The notes: a model not told the origin generated them from the sequence alone. DNA of 64,000 nucleotides from Proteus vulgaris (GCF_023100685.1 NZ_CP090064.1:1426001-1490000), one strand, 5' to 3'. Positions 27,430-35,770 are shown, numbered from the stretch's first letter. Translations and numbers: made by a program.

Positions 27430-28656
27430 ATGGGGGAACATTATACCCCCTTAATATTTAATACCCCCAATATGAAATTAACAGTTAAGCAAGTTGATAT
27501 CAGTAAGCCAAAAGAAAAGGACTACAAACTATTCGATGGAGGAGGTTTATATCTATTAGTTACAAAATCAGGAAGTAAATATTGGAGATTAAAATACCGT
27601 ATAGATGGCAAAGAAAAGGTCCTAGCTATCGGTGTCTACCCAACCATAACTCTCGCGGAAGCAAGAAAGAAAAGGGATGACGCAAAACGGCAGTTATCTG
27701 ATGGTGTTGATCCCAACAAGATAAAGAAGGATAAGAAAAGGGATTCAAAATTCGAGGGAAGCAATACGTTTAAAAGCATTGCTCTAGAGTGGTATGAGGG
27801 AAGAAAAGACCGATGGTCTGAAGGTTACCGCGATGACATGATGGAAGCATTTGAAAATGATGTTTTCCCATATATTGGAGATCGCCCAATAGCAGAGATT
27901 AAACCTCTCGAATTACTTGAAGTGCTTTCAATAATGGAGAAACGTGGTGTTACCGAGAAATTAAAGAAGGTGAGACAACGCTGTGGCGAGGTTTGGAAAT
28001 ACGCAATTATCACTGGACGAGCTGAATACAATCCTGCTCCTGACTTAGCTAGCGCATTTATTCCGCATCAGCGAGAAAATTACCCGTACTTATTAGCTGA
28101 TGAGTTGCCTGAGTTTTTATCTTCAGTAGATAAGTACCAAGGAAGTCAGATAGTAAGAACCGCTTTAAACATTTTAATGCTTACTGGTTTAAGACCTGGA
28201 GAGTTACGAAAATCAGAATGGTCATTTATCGACTTTGAAAGTAGAACATGGAAACTACCAGAAAAAATAATGAAGATGGGGAGGGTTCATGTTGTACCAA
28301 TGTCAGATCGGGTGATTTCTTTACTGCGTCAAATACAGCCAATAAGTGGCGATTACCAGTATATTTTTCCTAGCCGAACTAACCATAAAAAACATCTGTC
28401 CGAAATGGCAATAAATACAATGATTGGAAGAATGGGTTATAGAGGAAGGGCTACTGGTCACGGCTTTAGACACACCATGAGCACAATATTGCATGAGAAA
28501 GGATTTAATACAGCGTGGATAGAGTTACAACTTGCTCATGTTGATAAAAACTCTATCCGTGGTACTTATAACCATGCGCTGTATTTGGAGGGGAGAAGAG
28601 AGATGATGCAGTGGTATGCTGATTACATAGATGAACTGAGAAGTAAAAAGAAATAA
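27430..28656 (+). CDS. int: Tyrosine-type phage integrase (P4-like)
   Basis: Site-specific recombinase for integration and excision. An N-terminal arm-binding domain of the DUF4102 type (LFDGGGLYLLVTKSGSKYW) is followed by the SAM-like core-binding domain (about 115-200) and the catalytic domain. Catalytic residues are Arg255 (LTGLRPGELR), His344 and Arg347 (HGFRHT), His370 (LAHVD) and the nucleophile Tyr380 (GTYNH), numbered from the first ATG. ATG 27430 has GGGGT upstream. ATG 27472 (MKLTVKQV) is the more family-typical N-terminus, so the true start may be there. Confidence 0.95.
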   Translation: MGEHYTPLIFNTPNMKLTVKQVDISKPKEKDYKLFDGGGLYLLVTKSGSKYWRLKYRIDGKEKVLAIGVYPTITLAEARKKRDDAKRQLSDGVDPNKIKKDKKRDSKFEGSNTFKSIALEWYEGRKDRWSEGYRDDMMEAFENDVFPYIGDRPIAEIKPLELLEVLSIMEKRGVTEKLKKVRQRCGEVWKYAIITGRAEYNPAPDLASAFIPHQRENYPYLLADELPEFLSSVDKYQGSQIVRTALNILMLTGLRPGELRKSEWSFIDFESRTWKLPEKIMKMGRVHVVPMSDRVISLLRQIQPISGDYQYIFPSRTNHKKHLSEMAINTMIGRMGYRGRATGHGFRHTMSTILHEKGFNTAWIELQLAHVDKNSIRGTYNHALYLEGRREMMQWYADYIDELRSKKK

Positions 28657-28659
28657 AAT

Positions 28660-28866
28660 TCAATTGAGGGTGCTTTCAGGGCAACGAGCATTATTAATTC
28701 GTTGCTCTATCCATTCATCCACTTCGCTTTCAATAAAACGAACCGAACGTGATCCTATTTTTACCTGCTTTGGAAACTCTCCTTTATCTATTAATTTGTA
28801 AGTCCATGACTTGCTATATCCCGTTCTATCTAAAACTTCATCTAAACGTAATAATTTATATTCCAT
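28660..28866 (-). CDS. AlpA-family excisionase / DNA-binding protein
   Basis: 68 residues with the AlpA/MerR-like winged helix: LLRLDEVLDRTGYSKSWTYK forms the helix-turn-helix, and KIGSRSVRF with SEVDEWIEQR completes it. Such proteins act as excision directionality factors next to P4-type integrases, and here the gene ends 3 bases from int on the opposite strand. ATG at 28866 has AGGAAGAGA upstream. It is the last gene of the leftward early operon. The excision role is inferred from family and position. Confidence 0.8.
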   Translation of the reverse strand: MEYKLLRLDEVLDRTGYSKSWTYKLIDKGEFPKQVKIGSRSVRFIESEVDEWIEQRINNARCPESTLN

Positions 28867-29074
28867 CTTTCTCTTCCTTTTGCAGATTTCTGATGTATTG
28901 GCACATAACATCTTTGGTGTTGTACTTTGTGTGATTTAGAGGCTTAAACTTCGGTGTGTATTTATCGAGGATCTGAGTTGTTAGTTTGTCGTTGGGTATT
29001 CCATGGCTTCTGAGTTCGATTAAGCATTCCTTTGCTATTTGTCGTCGCGCGTTTTCCATTGCTTGTGCATTCAT
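28856..29074 (-). CDS. Hypothetical phage protein
   Basis: 72 residues, not recognised. A basic N-terminal helix (MENARRQIAKECLIELRSHG) is followed by a segment rich in K, T and P and a charged tail. It overlaps the alpA start by 11 bases and the upstream gene by 4 (ATGA), so it is translationally coupled within the leftward operon. No membrane segment. Confidence 0.6.
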   Translation of the reverse strand: MNAQAMENARRQIAKECLIELRSHGIPNDKLTTQILDKYTPKFKPLNHTKYNTKDVMCQYIRNLQKEEKDGI

Positions 29075-29277
29075 AGCCTTTGCCTTTTATTACGCAAAGT
29101 GACCATATATGGTTTACGACAGTTTTCTATTTCCACAGGATAGATATTCTTTCCTATCTTTATTTTGTGACTAACGATTATTCCTGTTCTATTGTATTTC
29201 TTTTTATGGGCTTCCAGTGCCTCATTAATAGCAATCCTTTCTATGGGCGTGACTTCATCGCGAATTATTAATCTCAT
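29071..29277 (-). CDS. Hypothetical phage protein
   Basis: 68 residues, basic, not recognised. It contains RDEVTPIERIAINEALEAHK, a short helical block, then beta-like sequence (TGIIVSHKIKIG) and a basic tail (LRNKRQRL). Start 8 bases after the upstream methyltransferase stop, overlap of 4 with the next gene. Nucleic-acid binding is possible from the charge only. Confidence 0.6.
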   Translation of the reverse strand: MRLIIRDEVTPIERIAINEALEAHKKKYNRTGIIVSHKIKIGKNIYPVEIENCRKPYMVTLRNKRQRL

Positions 29278-29284
29278 AATTCAC

Positions 29285-29830
29285 CTATGCTATTTTCCAT
29301 TCACTTAATATTTTATTGCCGATATTAATTAATTCGTCTCTATCGACAGTATTAATTATCTTTCGTGGTTTGATATATGGTCGCCATATTAAAAGCATTG
29401 AGCCTTTATTATTACCGTTAACTGGTTTGTTTGTTCCTGCATTGATAAAAGATATTCTTCCTCCTGTAATTAGTCTCACTTCATCAACTGTTTCTAATGC
29501 AGAATTAAACCAACCGACAGAAGTATCAGCAGGAATTAACATCACGATAGGCTGTAATTGTTTTTTACATTGTTCGGCGGCTTTATTAATCCAAGGCTGA
29601 ATATCTGAATAGGGTGGATTCACCCAAATAGCCCCGTAACTTTCCCAATCGCAATTTAACGAGTCGTCTTTTTCGGTGAGGTAATGAGAACAGAGAGCAT
29701 TATTTTTATCGGCGGCAACATCTAAATAGAAACCGAATTCAGCGTCCAATGCTGTAAATAAAGGTAGGGGAGTTTGCCATCTATCACGCAATTCCTTTGG
29801 TGTATGGCTACCTCCGTAGTCAGCCTTCAT
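29285..29830 (-). CDS. Phage DNA N6-adenine methyltransferase
   Basis: 181 residues of the phage Dam-like family (PF05869) that methylates adenine in DNA. The family start YGGSHTPKELRDRWQTPLPLF, in shortened form TPKELRDRWQTP, precedes the acceptor region LDVAADKNNALC. The catalytic NPPY motif is at 71-74 (VNPPYSD). LIPADTSVGWF and GRISFINAGT are also typical. ATG 29830 has GGA about 8 bases upstream; an earlier ATG at 29839 lacks one. Target sequence unknown. A GATC-like target would overlap host Dam; this is an inference. Confidence 0.88.
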   Translation of the reverse strand: MKADYGGSHTPKELRDRWQTPLPLFTALDAEFGFYLDVAADKNNALCSHYLTEKDDSLNCDWESYGAIWVNPPYSDIQPWINKAAEQCKKQLQPIVMLIPADTSVGWFNSALETVDEVRLITGGRISFINAGTNKPVNGNNKGSMLLIWRPYIKPRKIINTVDRDELINIGNKILSEWKIA

Positions 29831-29831
29831 T

Positions 29832-30113
29832 CTACGCATCCTTGATCATTAAGAAAGCTTCCATACATGCGCGTAGTGGGTTTTTATTTTCAGCTACATT
29901 CCATCCTGAGCCGCATTGCCAGATGTCATCTTTAGGATTCATTGCTATTTTATTTTCAATAATAATCGGCATGGCGTCTTCTGGATTATGGCAATAGTCA
30001 GTTCGATAAAATGAATTAAACATATCTTTGTCTTTTAGTGATTCCTCGCCATATAATTTAATAAAAACCGCTTTATTAATCTCGAAGTCAGATAGTTCGG
30101 TGTATTTATTCAT
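29832..30113 (-). CDS. DUF2591 / NinX-like phage protein
   Basis: 93 residues with the DUF2591 pattern: N-terminal YTELSDFEINKAVF, middle NPEDAMPIIIENKIAM, and C-terminal NKNPLRACMEAFLMIKD. The family is frequent in early regions of enterobacterial phages, function unknown. It overlaps the upstream gene by 8 bases and is followed directly by the adenine methyltransferase. Confidence 0.8.
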   Translation of the reverse strand: MNKYTELSDFEINKAVFIKLYGEESLKDKDMFNSFYRTDYCHNPEDAMPIIIENKIAMNPKDDIWQCGSGWNVAENKNPLRACMEAFLMIKDA

Positions 30114-30279
30114 TTTCTAATATCTCCTCTATCATGAGTTTAATATTAACTAAGTCCTGCTTTGTTATTGATATATCCCACGATGGAGATTTTAAGTTAA
30201 ATTTATCTTTTATTGTCGGCTCAATTTCAAAACCTTCTTCTTCGTAGCCTTGTAAGTTCACATTATATTTATCTTTCAT
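30106..30279 (-). CDS. Hypothetical phage protein
   Basis: 57 residues when started at the ATG at 30279, which sits inside the end of the upstream gene. Acidic, no membrane segment. The blocks NLQGYEEEGFEIEP and SWDISITKQDLVNIKLMIEEIL suggest a small mixed fold. Not recognised. Overlaps at both ends suggest translational coupling. Confidence 0.55.
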   Translation of the reverse strand: MKDKYNVNLQGYEEEGFEIEPTIKDKFNLKSPSWDISITKQDLVNIKLMIEEILENE

Positions 30280-30424
30280 TCCATGCCTCACCACAAATAA
30301 CTTCAACATCCCTCACTGACATTAAATATTCAGCACGTTTATTGCATTCCGATTGCGTGTATAAATCCTCAGATATTGGCACTGCATGATTGTTCATAAT
30401 TAACAACAGGACGAATAACTTCAT
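30269..30424 (-). CDS. Hypothetical small exported or membrane protein (DUF1482-like)
   Basis: 51 residues from ATG 30424 with a hydrophobic start (MKLFVLLLIMNNHA) that may be a signal or membrane anchor, then TQSECNKRAEYL and a C-terminal acidic stretch. The pattern of a leader followed by a cysteine-containing helix resembles small phage DUF1482 proteins; weak recognition. The start lies inside the 3' end of the cytosine methyltransferase gene (56-base overlap in another frame). Confidence 0.5.
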   Translation of the reverse strand: MKLFVLLLIMNNHAVPISEDLYTQSECNKRAEYLMSVRDVEVICGEAWNER

Positions 30425-31505
30425 GTTTATTTTCTCTATATGCACATTTAAATATGTGAGCAATAACATCAACAGTCCAAGCATTGCCGTAGCATTTATA
30501 TGACTGTGAATTTGAGACTATATTTTCACACCAACCATCGGGAAATGTTTGTAGTCTGGCGCATTCTGTAGGAGTTAATTTTCGATATTGCAGAGTGTTA
30601 TTATGTTCCCACGAATTAGATGTGAGTGTTGGAGATTTTTCAGTGTGAATACCTCCATTGTTTTTCCCTCGAGGACGCTGATAGATTGCTACTTTCGGCT
30701 CTCTGTGCCCGCCTTGACATGTTGACAGTGTCGGGGCTTTTCCAGCATCAGAATAAATACGCTTTATCTGCTCATTGCCTTTGACATCAGAGGCGTTAGC
30801 AACATGAATTAACCCGTCTCTGGATTGCCTGATACTCTCTCTTGGCTCGCATGGTCTAAATACTATTTGCCGGCGACGTTTATTAAAGTATTCATCTTCA
30901 CTTGCACCACATGCGTAATTGCTCATGATGCAATATGATTTTTCTCTATCAGTAATACTTTCATCATCAATAATATCTTTCAGCAAAATACCTTTATCTT
31001 CTGGCTGGCTAACTTCAAAATTAGTCCAGTAGTAACGCTGTCTATTTTGTGCTGATAATAACGAGCTATTAATAAGCGTTTTATTTACATAACCTAATGC
31101 ACGCTCCGTATGTAATGTTATATATTCCTCAAATTCCTTTTTCATTTTTACATTTTCGAGCATGAATTTAGCATCTGGATTATTTTCTAATACATGACTC
31201 ATTATTTCTAACGTCGTCCAAAATAATTTACCACGCTCATCCTTATCACCTAGTTGCTTTCCCGCAAGTGACCAACTCTGGCATGGAAATCCCGCAGTAA
31301 CTAATCCTACACTTGACCAGTCAATATCCCACTCACGCCAATTATTAACATCACCTAATTGAATGTTATCTGGATAATGAAACTCAGATACTTTGTTAGC
31401 GAATTTATCTATTTCAGCGATGTAATATTTATCAAATTTAATTCCAGCTCGAGACAGCGCCAATCGCCCAGCGGATATTCCGTTGAACAGACTTAAATAT
31501 ATCAT
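30369..31505 (-). CDS. DNA (cytosine-5) methyltransferase
   Basis: 378 residues with the C5 methyltransferase motif order. Motif I LSLFNGISAG at 4-12 is a variant of FxGxG. Motif IV AGFPCQSWS carries catalytic Cys75, motif VI is LENVK (116-120), and motif VIII QNRQRYYW is at 153-160. A target-recognition region carries a PTL(S/T) repeat, and motifs IX-X follow (RKLTPTECARLQTFPDGW, then SYKCYGNAWTVDVI). No restriction partner is visible, so it is an orphan phage methyltransferase that likely protects phage DNA. The recognition sequence cannot be read. Confidence 0.92.
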   Translation of the reverse strand: MIYLSLFNGISAGRLALSRAGIKFDKYYIAEIDKFANKVSEFHYPDNIQLGDVNNWREWDIDWSSVGLVTAGFPCQSWSLAGKQLGDKDERGKLFWTTLEIMSHVLENNPDAKFMLENVKMKKEFEEYITLHTERALGYVNKTLINSSLLSAQNRQRYYWTNFEVSQPEDKGILLKDIIDDESITDREKSYCIMSNYACGASEDEYFNKRRRQIVFRPCEPRESIRQSRDGLIHVANASDVKGNEQIKRIYSDAGKAPTLSTCQGGHREPKVAIYQRPRGKNNGGIHTEKSPTLTSNSWEHNNTLQYRKLTPTECARLQTFPDGWCENIVSNSQSYKCYGNAWTVDVIAHIFKCAYRENKHEVIRPVVNYEQSCSANI

Positions 31506-31577
31506 TTTGATTTCCTATGAATGTGCAGAACCCTGTATTAGCATGAGTAATACATATCCGATTATTTGCATGGTTGT

Positions 31578-31859
31578 TTAATCTAATTTATATAGCGGGG
31601 TTACTTTAAATGGTGAGCCATGAGATTGAAAATGAATATCTATATTTTCAGATGTAACAGCATCAGTAGTGAATTGCATTTTCTCATCATGAAATACAGG
31701 GTACATCCAAGCGACTGGTTGTAGATTGTTAATGTGTTCGATATATTCGCAAATTTTTATTAGCGTATCTAAATTAACATATGATCGTTCATGCCCAATG
31801 CTTAATACCTTAGCTTTATTTTTTAAATCAATCGCTAACTCCAATATCTCATCATTCAT
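31578..31859 (-). CDS. Hypothetical phage protein
   Basis: 93 residues, not recognised. The N-terminal half is helical (LDTLIKICEYIEHI); the C-terminal half has QPVAWMYPVFHDE and ends in VTPLYKLD. The PVAW...TPLY layout is shared with a C-terminal module found in many small tailed-phage early proteins. It overlaps its upstream neighbour by 8 bases. Confidence 0.6.
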   Translation of the reverse strand: MNDEILELAIDLKNKAKVLSIGHERSYVNLDTLIKICEYIEHINNLQPVAWMYPVFHDEKMQFTTDAVTSENIDIHFQSHGSPFKVTPLYKLD

Positions 31860-32130
31860 TTTTTATTTTCACTCCGTTGCTGATTAATATGTCTTCACAT
31901 TTATCAATTCCATCAAAATAACCACTATCGTATTCGTTATGACAAATGCCTTTACGTTGTGGCAATTCAACCTCCAAACTCTCGCGTGATGCTTGCCACC
32001 AATGCCATGCTTGCCGAGTTGCTAGGTAATAATAATCGTCAGATTCTGAATCTATTTTAAATATGTCATCTTTATCTAATGTAGAATACTTTCTAAATTC
32101 TTCTTCAAACTGTCTCCTTGATTTATCCAT
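31852..32130 (-). CDS. Hypothetical phage protein (WWQASR module)
   Basis: 92 residues. The blocks AWHWWQASRESLEVELP and CHNEYDSGYFDGIDKCEDIL form a short module recurring in enterobacterial phage early genes, sometimes as the C-terminal part of larger Ead/Eae-like proteins. Function unknown. Start at the ATG in the TGATG junction with the upstream gene. Confidence 0.62.
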   Translation of the reverse strand: MDKSRRQFEEEFRKYSTLDKDDIFKIDSESDDYYYLATRQAWHWWQASRESLEVELPQRKGICHNEYDSGYFDGIDKCEDILISNGVKIKNE

Positions 32131-32450
32131 CACTCCACCTTTCTATACCCAGCTTTGTATAAACGATTTGCGTAAACTAGAGCTTGAGCCATATCTACAT
32201 CAAAATTACCGTCACGAGTAGTGGATAGGGTGTTAGAAATTTGATTAATTTCCTTTTCTTTAATTTCCTTACGCTTTTCATCTGCAATTTCCTTCGCTAA
32301 ATCTGAGCAGTCGAAGCAAATATTTGCTGCTTTACCTTGGATTAAATTGTCCTTACTACCGCTTCCACCGCAAAAGTTGCAAACATTCCTAGGATCTGGT
32401 TCTGGCAATGTAAATTTCATAATTTGATTATGGTGTGTAAAACTATCCAT
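32130..32450 (-). CDS. Hypothetical phage zinc-finger protein
   Basis: 106 residues with a ClpX-type four-cysteine finger: VCNFCGGSGSKDNL followed by ICFDCSDLAKEI. The remainder is a charged helix (KRKEIKEKEINQ) and a C-terminal helix. AGAGGA precedes the ATG. The finger resembles the substrate- and adaptor-binding domain of ClpX, so protein or DNA binding is plausible but unproven. Confidence 0.62.
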   Translation of the reverse strand: MDSFTHHNQIMKFTLPEPDPRNVCNFCGGSGSKDNLIQGKAANICFDCSDLAKEIADEKRKEIKEKEINQISNTLSTTRDGNFDVDMAQALVYANRLYKAGYRKVE

Positions 32451-32486
32451 TATTCATTCCTCTTCATTGCATCCCTGCGAGTTAAA

Positions 32487-32753
32487 TCAAAAGATAATTA
32501 AAGCTGTCGCTAAAAATGCACCTTTAACATCTTTATTTGATGGATAGTAATATGCTGAATAACCATCACGAGGAACTGCTTTGTAATAACAAACATCAAC
32601 GCGATCGCAATTAACCCATTCCAATTTATCGCTTTCACAAATAATGTTTTCTTTAATTGCAGCGTCGATAACTTGCTCTTTGGTTTGACTGCCTCGCATC
32701 ATCAAAATAGTTTCGTTATTAGAATTTAGTAAATCTACTGTTTGCTTTTTCAT
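32487..32753 (-). CDS. Hypothetical phage protein
   Basis: 88 residues from ATG 32753, which has CAGGAGG upstream; an earlier ATG at 32789 lacks one. Contains a segment with cysteine, tyrosine and charged residues (CDRVDVCYYKAV) and a tyrosine-rich GYSAYYYPSN. The C-terminal FLATALIIF is hydrophobic and may be a short membrane helix. Not recognised. Confidence 0.55.
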   Translation of the reverse strand: MKKQTVDLLNSNNETILMMRGSQTKEQVIDAAIKENIICESDKLEWVNCDRVDVCYYKAVPRDGYSAYYYPSNKDVKGAFLATALIIF

Positions 32754-32795
32754 ATCTACCTCCTGTTTGATCCTGTTTGTTCTACTCAATTTAAG

Positions 32796-33023
32796 TTAGA
32801 GTTTAATGCTCTTATAGAACTTAATTATCTCTAAGCATTTAGGACAGCTAATGCCACCTCTGATAATATCCTTTGTTTTGTATGTGCATTCACTAGCATG
32901 TTCACCAAAAAATTGACCAGAACATAAAACCTTGAAATCATCATTAAATGGGTCTATTGCGTGCCACAGTGGTTCTTCTTCTTCGCCATCTTCATTAGTT
33001 AAAATCATCACGAGCGTATTCAT
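32796..33023 (-). CDS. Hypothetical phage protein with CxxC
   Basis: 75 residues from ATG 33023 (AGGTGG upstream). The C-terminal region has cysteines at ECTYK and CPKC, a possible zinc ribbon, and an acidic N-terminal stretch (EDGEEEEPLWHAIDP). Not recognised. It starts 2 bases before the end of the upstream gene. Confidence 0.55.
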   Translation of the reverse strand: MNTLVMILTNEDGEEEEPLWHAIDPFNDDFKVLCSGQFFGEHASECTYKTKDIIRGGISCPKCLEIIKFYKSIKL

Positions 33024-33024
33024 A

Positions 33025-33480
33025 TCATCCACCTATGCGCGTAGCTGTTCTGATACGTTGGTAGATTTCGTGTGCTTGAATTCTCTCTTCGCCGATATCG
33101 CAAGCACAGAAATATTCATAAGCTGTTTTTTCAGCTTCTCGATGGGCTTTAAAAAACTGTTCTTTTAATTGATATCTTGAAGAGCGTAACCAAAGACAGA
33201 TGGGTCCATCTTCACTTTCGTATATGGCTCCAACAAACCAACCTTCACCAGGAGGTTCTGTTGGCATCCAAGCTGATACATTAGGGTTACCGTGAGTAAA
33301 ATAGTTCTGGAAAACAGGTGTATTCTCTCCGACATCTTCACTCATATAAATACAGCGTTGCTCTAATTGGTTATCCGTTACCCACTGCATAATTTCATTA
33401 CTATCTTCGGAATATGGCAGTTTTGAATGAGTCCAATAACCATTTTCATCATATTCTACAAATTCTGGAGTAATTGACAT
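33025..33480 (-). CDS. Hypothetical phage protein
   Basis: 151 residues, not recognised. The middle carries WMPTEPPGEGWFVGAIYESED, of the kind seen in small proteins with a WxPxxPP...GW beta-strand module. The C-terminus is helical (QLKEQFFKAHREAEKTAYE). No membrane segment. It follows ssb by 8 bases on the same strand. Confidence 0.55.
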   Translation of the reverse strand: MSITPEFVEYDENGYWTHSKLPYSEDSNEIMQWVTDNQLEQRCIYMSEDVGENTPVFQNYFTHGNPNVSAWMPTEPPGEGWFVGAIYESEDGPICLWLRSSRYQLKEQFFKAHREAEKTAYEYFCACDIGEERIQAHEIYQRIRTATRIGG

Positions 33481-33488
33481 AAAGCCTC

Positions 33489-34028
33489 CTAAATCACATT
33501 AATAGCGTGACGTGGATACATGAGCCCAATCGGCGCAAAAGGAATATCATCTTCAAAATCAATCGGTGGCTGATTCTGTGGTGCTTGATTACTCGGTGCT
33601 TGTTTTGGTGCTTGCGGTTGCTGTGGCTGTCCCCATCCTTGATTCTGCTGTGGCTTCTGGCTTCCTGCCTGATTACCACTGTTACCGCCTAGCATCTGCA
33701 TTGTTCCACCAATATTGACCACTACTTCTGTTGTGTATCGGTCTTGCCCGCTTTGGTCTTGCCATTTTCTGGTTTGCAGAGAACCTTCTATGTATACCTG
33801 ACTTCCTTTTCTTAGATATTCACCTGCAATTTCTGCTAATTTGCCGAAGATGCATACACGATGCCACTCGGTTTTTTCTTTCATCTCACCGGTTTGTTTA
33901 TCACGCCACGATTCCGATGTGGCTAGTGTGAGATTTGCTACTGCGCCACCACTCGGCATATAACGAATTTCTGGATCCTGCCCCAAATGACCAATGAGAA
34001 TACATTTATTCACGCCTTTACTTGCCAT
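33489..34028 (-). CDS. ssb: Single-stranded DNA-binding protein (phage)
   Basis: 179 residues. An N-terminal OB-fold ([50 protein letters not shown]) is followed by a Gln/Pro-rich linker and the acidic motif DFEDDIPF that binds partner proteins. In chromosomal SSB this motif is the very end; here 15 residues ([15 protein letters not shown]) follow, as in several phage SSBs. It overlaps the start of the erf gene's stop, so the two form a single-strand recombination pair. Confidence 0.95.
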   Translation of the reverse strand: MASKGVNKCILIGHLGQDPEIRYMPSGGAVANLTLATSESWRDKQTGEMKEKTEWHRVCIFGKLAEIAGEYLRKGSQVYIEGSLQTRKWQDQSGQDRYTTEVVVNIGGTMQMLGGNSGNQAGSQKPQQNQGWGQPQQPQAPKQAPSNQAPQNQPPIDFEDDIPFAPIGLMYPRHAINVI

Positions 34029-34642
34029 TATGCAGCTTCCTTAAGTTCTTTAATCCGAATGCCTGTTACGTGTTCACATTCCTTTTGTGATTCAGTTCCA
34101 GCCAATGCATTCCATGCTTTTTTATACTCATCCATGATTTGTGATTGGTTCGTTGCTGCACTAAGGAAGTTCGTGTAATCAGCTAATATCTGCTCTGCCG
34201 TCCGTGGCGCTACGTTATGAACTTCCGCATCTGCATCAATTGCGGTTTCTTCTGTTGGAATACAGAACGCCTGAAATGCCGCGTATTTATATGCAATTGA
34301 CATGGCTTTGTTTGTCGCTTTATCGCCGCTATCCATAGCTTCACCATAAGTCACTACCGTGTGTTTACTGCCGTCTTCCGTGGCGACAAAATCAAACTCA
34401 GCCTTAACCACAACGTAGAATAACTGACCACCTCTTTGCGTTTGTCTTTCCGTGACTGTGCGTTCAATGATCCGTGGAAGAATAAGCAATCCATGCTTAA
34501 CCAAAGCCGGAGCAAGAGCGTTATATACCGCATCAATTCCTCTGAACATAAACCCTTGCTGTTGGTTTTTGCTTCCTTTCTTTATTCCTGTTTCAGCCAT
34601 TTCCTTGGCTACATTACTAATCGCTTTATATACAGCAGTCAT
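34028..34642 (-). CDS. erf: ERF-family single-strand annealing protein
   Basis: 204 residues from ATG 34642 (GGGAGA upstream). ERF superfamily features are [18 protein letters not shown] N-terminus (seen as [14 protein letters not shown]), [22 protein letters not shown] and the [25 protein letters not shown] block, which includes the glycine/threonine patterns of the family. The protein anneals complementary strands in phage recombination and genome circularisation, probably with the adjacent SSB. Confidence 0.93.
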   Translation of the reverse strand: MTAVYKAISNVAKEMAETGIKKGSKNQQQGFMFRGIDAVYNALAPALVKHGLLILPRIIERTVTERQTQRGGQLFYVVVKAEFDFVATEDGSKHTVVTYGEAMDSGDKATNKAMSIAYKYAAFQAFCIPTEETAIDADAEVHNVAPRTAEQILADYTNFLSAATNQSQIMDEYKKAWNALAGTESQKECEHVTGIRIKELKEAA

Positions 34643-34643
34643 A

Positions 34644-34964
34644 TTAATCTCCCAAATGCTGACCCGGTCGGCGATCGGTTCCGTAGTAATCGACTTCAAA
34701 TTTATTACTCGGTGCAGAATTCCTTTCTGCATCACGTAACGCTTGAATATGTGGAGGAATAGGAGGGTGATTTTTTGATGCGTCCAAGTTCATATGTAGT
34801 AGCTCCATTGCTAGTCGCTTTTCTCTCTCCTTCACGCTCGTATTCGGCAAATGCCCCTCAATCATTGCAATAGCTTGAGCCAGAGCTTCCTCTCTGTTTT
34901 TTGCTAATGACGGTGATGTTAGGCGAGGGTATTTATCGGTAGGGTATGAGTTAGAAACGTTCAT
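34644..34964 (-). CDS. Hypothetical phage protein
   Basis: 106 residues, not recognised. The N-terminal half has TSPSLAKNREEALAQAIAMIEG, a helical segment, and the middle is rich in proline (NHPPIPPHIQALRDAE). It ends 1 base before the ERF start and overlaps its upstream neighbour by 4 (ATGA). Confidence 0.6.
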   Translation of the reverse strand: MNVSNSYPTDKYPRLTSPSLAKNREEALAQAIAMIEGHLPNTSVKEREKRLAMELLHMNLDASKNHPPIPPHIQALRDAERNSAPSNKFEVDYYGTDRRPGQHLGD

Positions 34965-35113
34965 TGAAAATCTCCTGCAAAGTCCTTTGTTGGTATCGAC
35001 AGTCCTTGTCGTCCTAACACTTCCGTTTGATACATAAATTCATCGTGTTCGCGTTCCTGTGATTCTTTACGCTTCCTGCGTAATTCTTCTAACCATTGTT
35101 GACGCCTTGTCAT
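34961..35113 (-). CDS. Hypothetical small basic phage protein
   Basis: 50 residues (MTRRQQWLEELRRKRKESQ at the start), strongly basic amphipathic helix followed by GRQGLSIPTKDFAGDFQ. GGAGGG precedes the ATG. Both ends overlap neighbours by ATGA, which is strong support for translation. Not recognised; RNA or DNA binding is possible from the arginine-rich helix. Confidence 0.65.
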   Translation of the reverse strand: MTRRQQWLEELRRKRKESQEREHDEFMYQTEVLGRQGLSIPTKDFAGDFQ

Positions 35114-35385
35114 GCAACCCTCCTGAAATACAACTCATTGAGTATCTTTGCGACTACTTCCCCTCGCCCTGAGAGATGAATAGCTGCTGCGAGTGACTTT
35201 GCGTCATACTGATTAATGATGTAATCAACGACTTCTGATGGCTCTGGTTGGTAATATTGAGTAAGTTCCCTGAATGATTCTGTTTCAATGCGGACATCGT
35301 TAAGATTCTGAAAGGCTATTTCCGTGCCATTATTTCGGTTTCTACTTGTCATATCTGCATAGGTGTAACGTATGGTCAGTGACAT
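35110..35385 (-). CDS. Hypothetical phage protein
   Basis: 91 residues, not recognised. The sequence contains ELTQYYQPEPSEVVDYIINQY, then AAAIHLSGRGEVVAKILNELYF near the C-terminus, probably a small alpha/beta fold. Overlap of 10 bases with the upstream and 4 with the downstream gene. Lies between N and the recombination genes, where lambda carries cIII/kil. Confidence 0.6.
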   Translation of the reverse strand: MSLTIRYTYADMTSRNRNNGTEIAFQNLNDVRIETESFRELTQYYQPEPSEVVDYIINQYDAKSLAAAIHLSGRGEVVAKILNELYFRRVA

Positions 35386-35552
35386 ACTTTCCTCCTGTAA
35401 GCCATCTTCTGTAGTTGGCTAGCCAACCGCCAGACATCCTTGTTATTAGTTGAGACGGCTATCCTTGCCGCCTGACGAGCAAGCTGTAAAAAAGGAGTAG
35501 TGATACGCACCGCCATGCAATCACGCATAGTGATGTAATATTCTGATTTCAT
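35376..35552 (-). CDS. Hypothetical small phage protein (kil-region)
   Basis: 58 residues (starts MKSEYYITMRDCMAVR). The C-terminal half (LARQAARIAVSTNNKDVWRL followed by basic residues) is helical and resembles the pattern of lambda Kil (hydrophobic helix, polar gap, helix ending in basic residues), but the similarity is weak. ATG with AGGTAAC upstream. Overlaps the next gene by 10 bases. Kil-like division inhibition is only a suggestion. Confidence 0.5.
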   Translation of the reverse strand: MKSEYYITMRDCMAVRITTPFLQLARQAARIAVSTNNKDVWRLASQLQKMAYRRKVCH

Positions 35553-35605
35553 TGTTACCTCGCTAGGTGAGCGATAGGGTGGTTATCTGGTGTTGGTGCG
35601 GTGGG

Positions 35606-35770
35606 TTACTGTTGATGTATTTCTTTGATATCTAATTCCGTGATGTTTGCTCTGCTGATTAAAACTCCAAATAAATACATGTGTTCGGCACAATCACCTT
35701 CATCTTCTACTTCAATATCCTTTTCCCAAGGTTCGCCATTCCATTTGCAAGTTACTTTGAACATTGGCAT
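35606..35770 (-). CDS. Hypothetical small phage protein
   Basis: 54 residues (starts MPMFKVTCKWNGEPWEKDIE). Acidic with two cysteines; a beta-rich start and a helix near GVLISRANITE. GGAGGG lies about 9 bases before the ATG, with another ATG 5 bases upstream in a non-coding frame. Not recognised. Confidence 0.55.
   Translation of the reverse strand: MPMFKVTCKWNGEPWEKDIEVEDEGDCAEHMYLFGVLISRANITELDIKEIHQQ

Noticed and set aside
31523..31577. 18-codon hydrophobic frame on the minus strand upstream of the cytosine methyltransferase
   Set aside because: No convincing ribosome site and too short to support.
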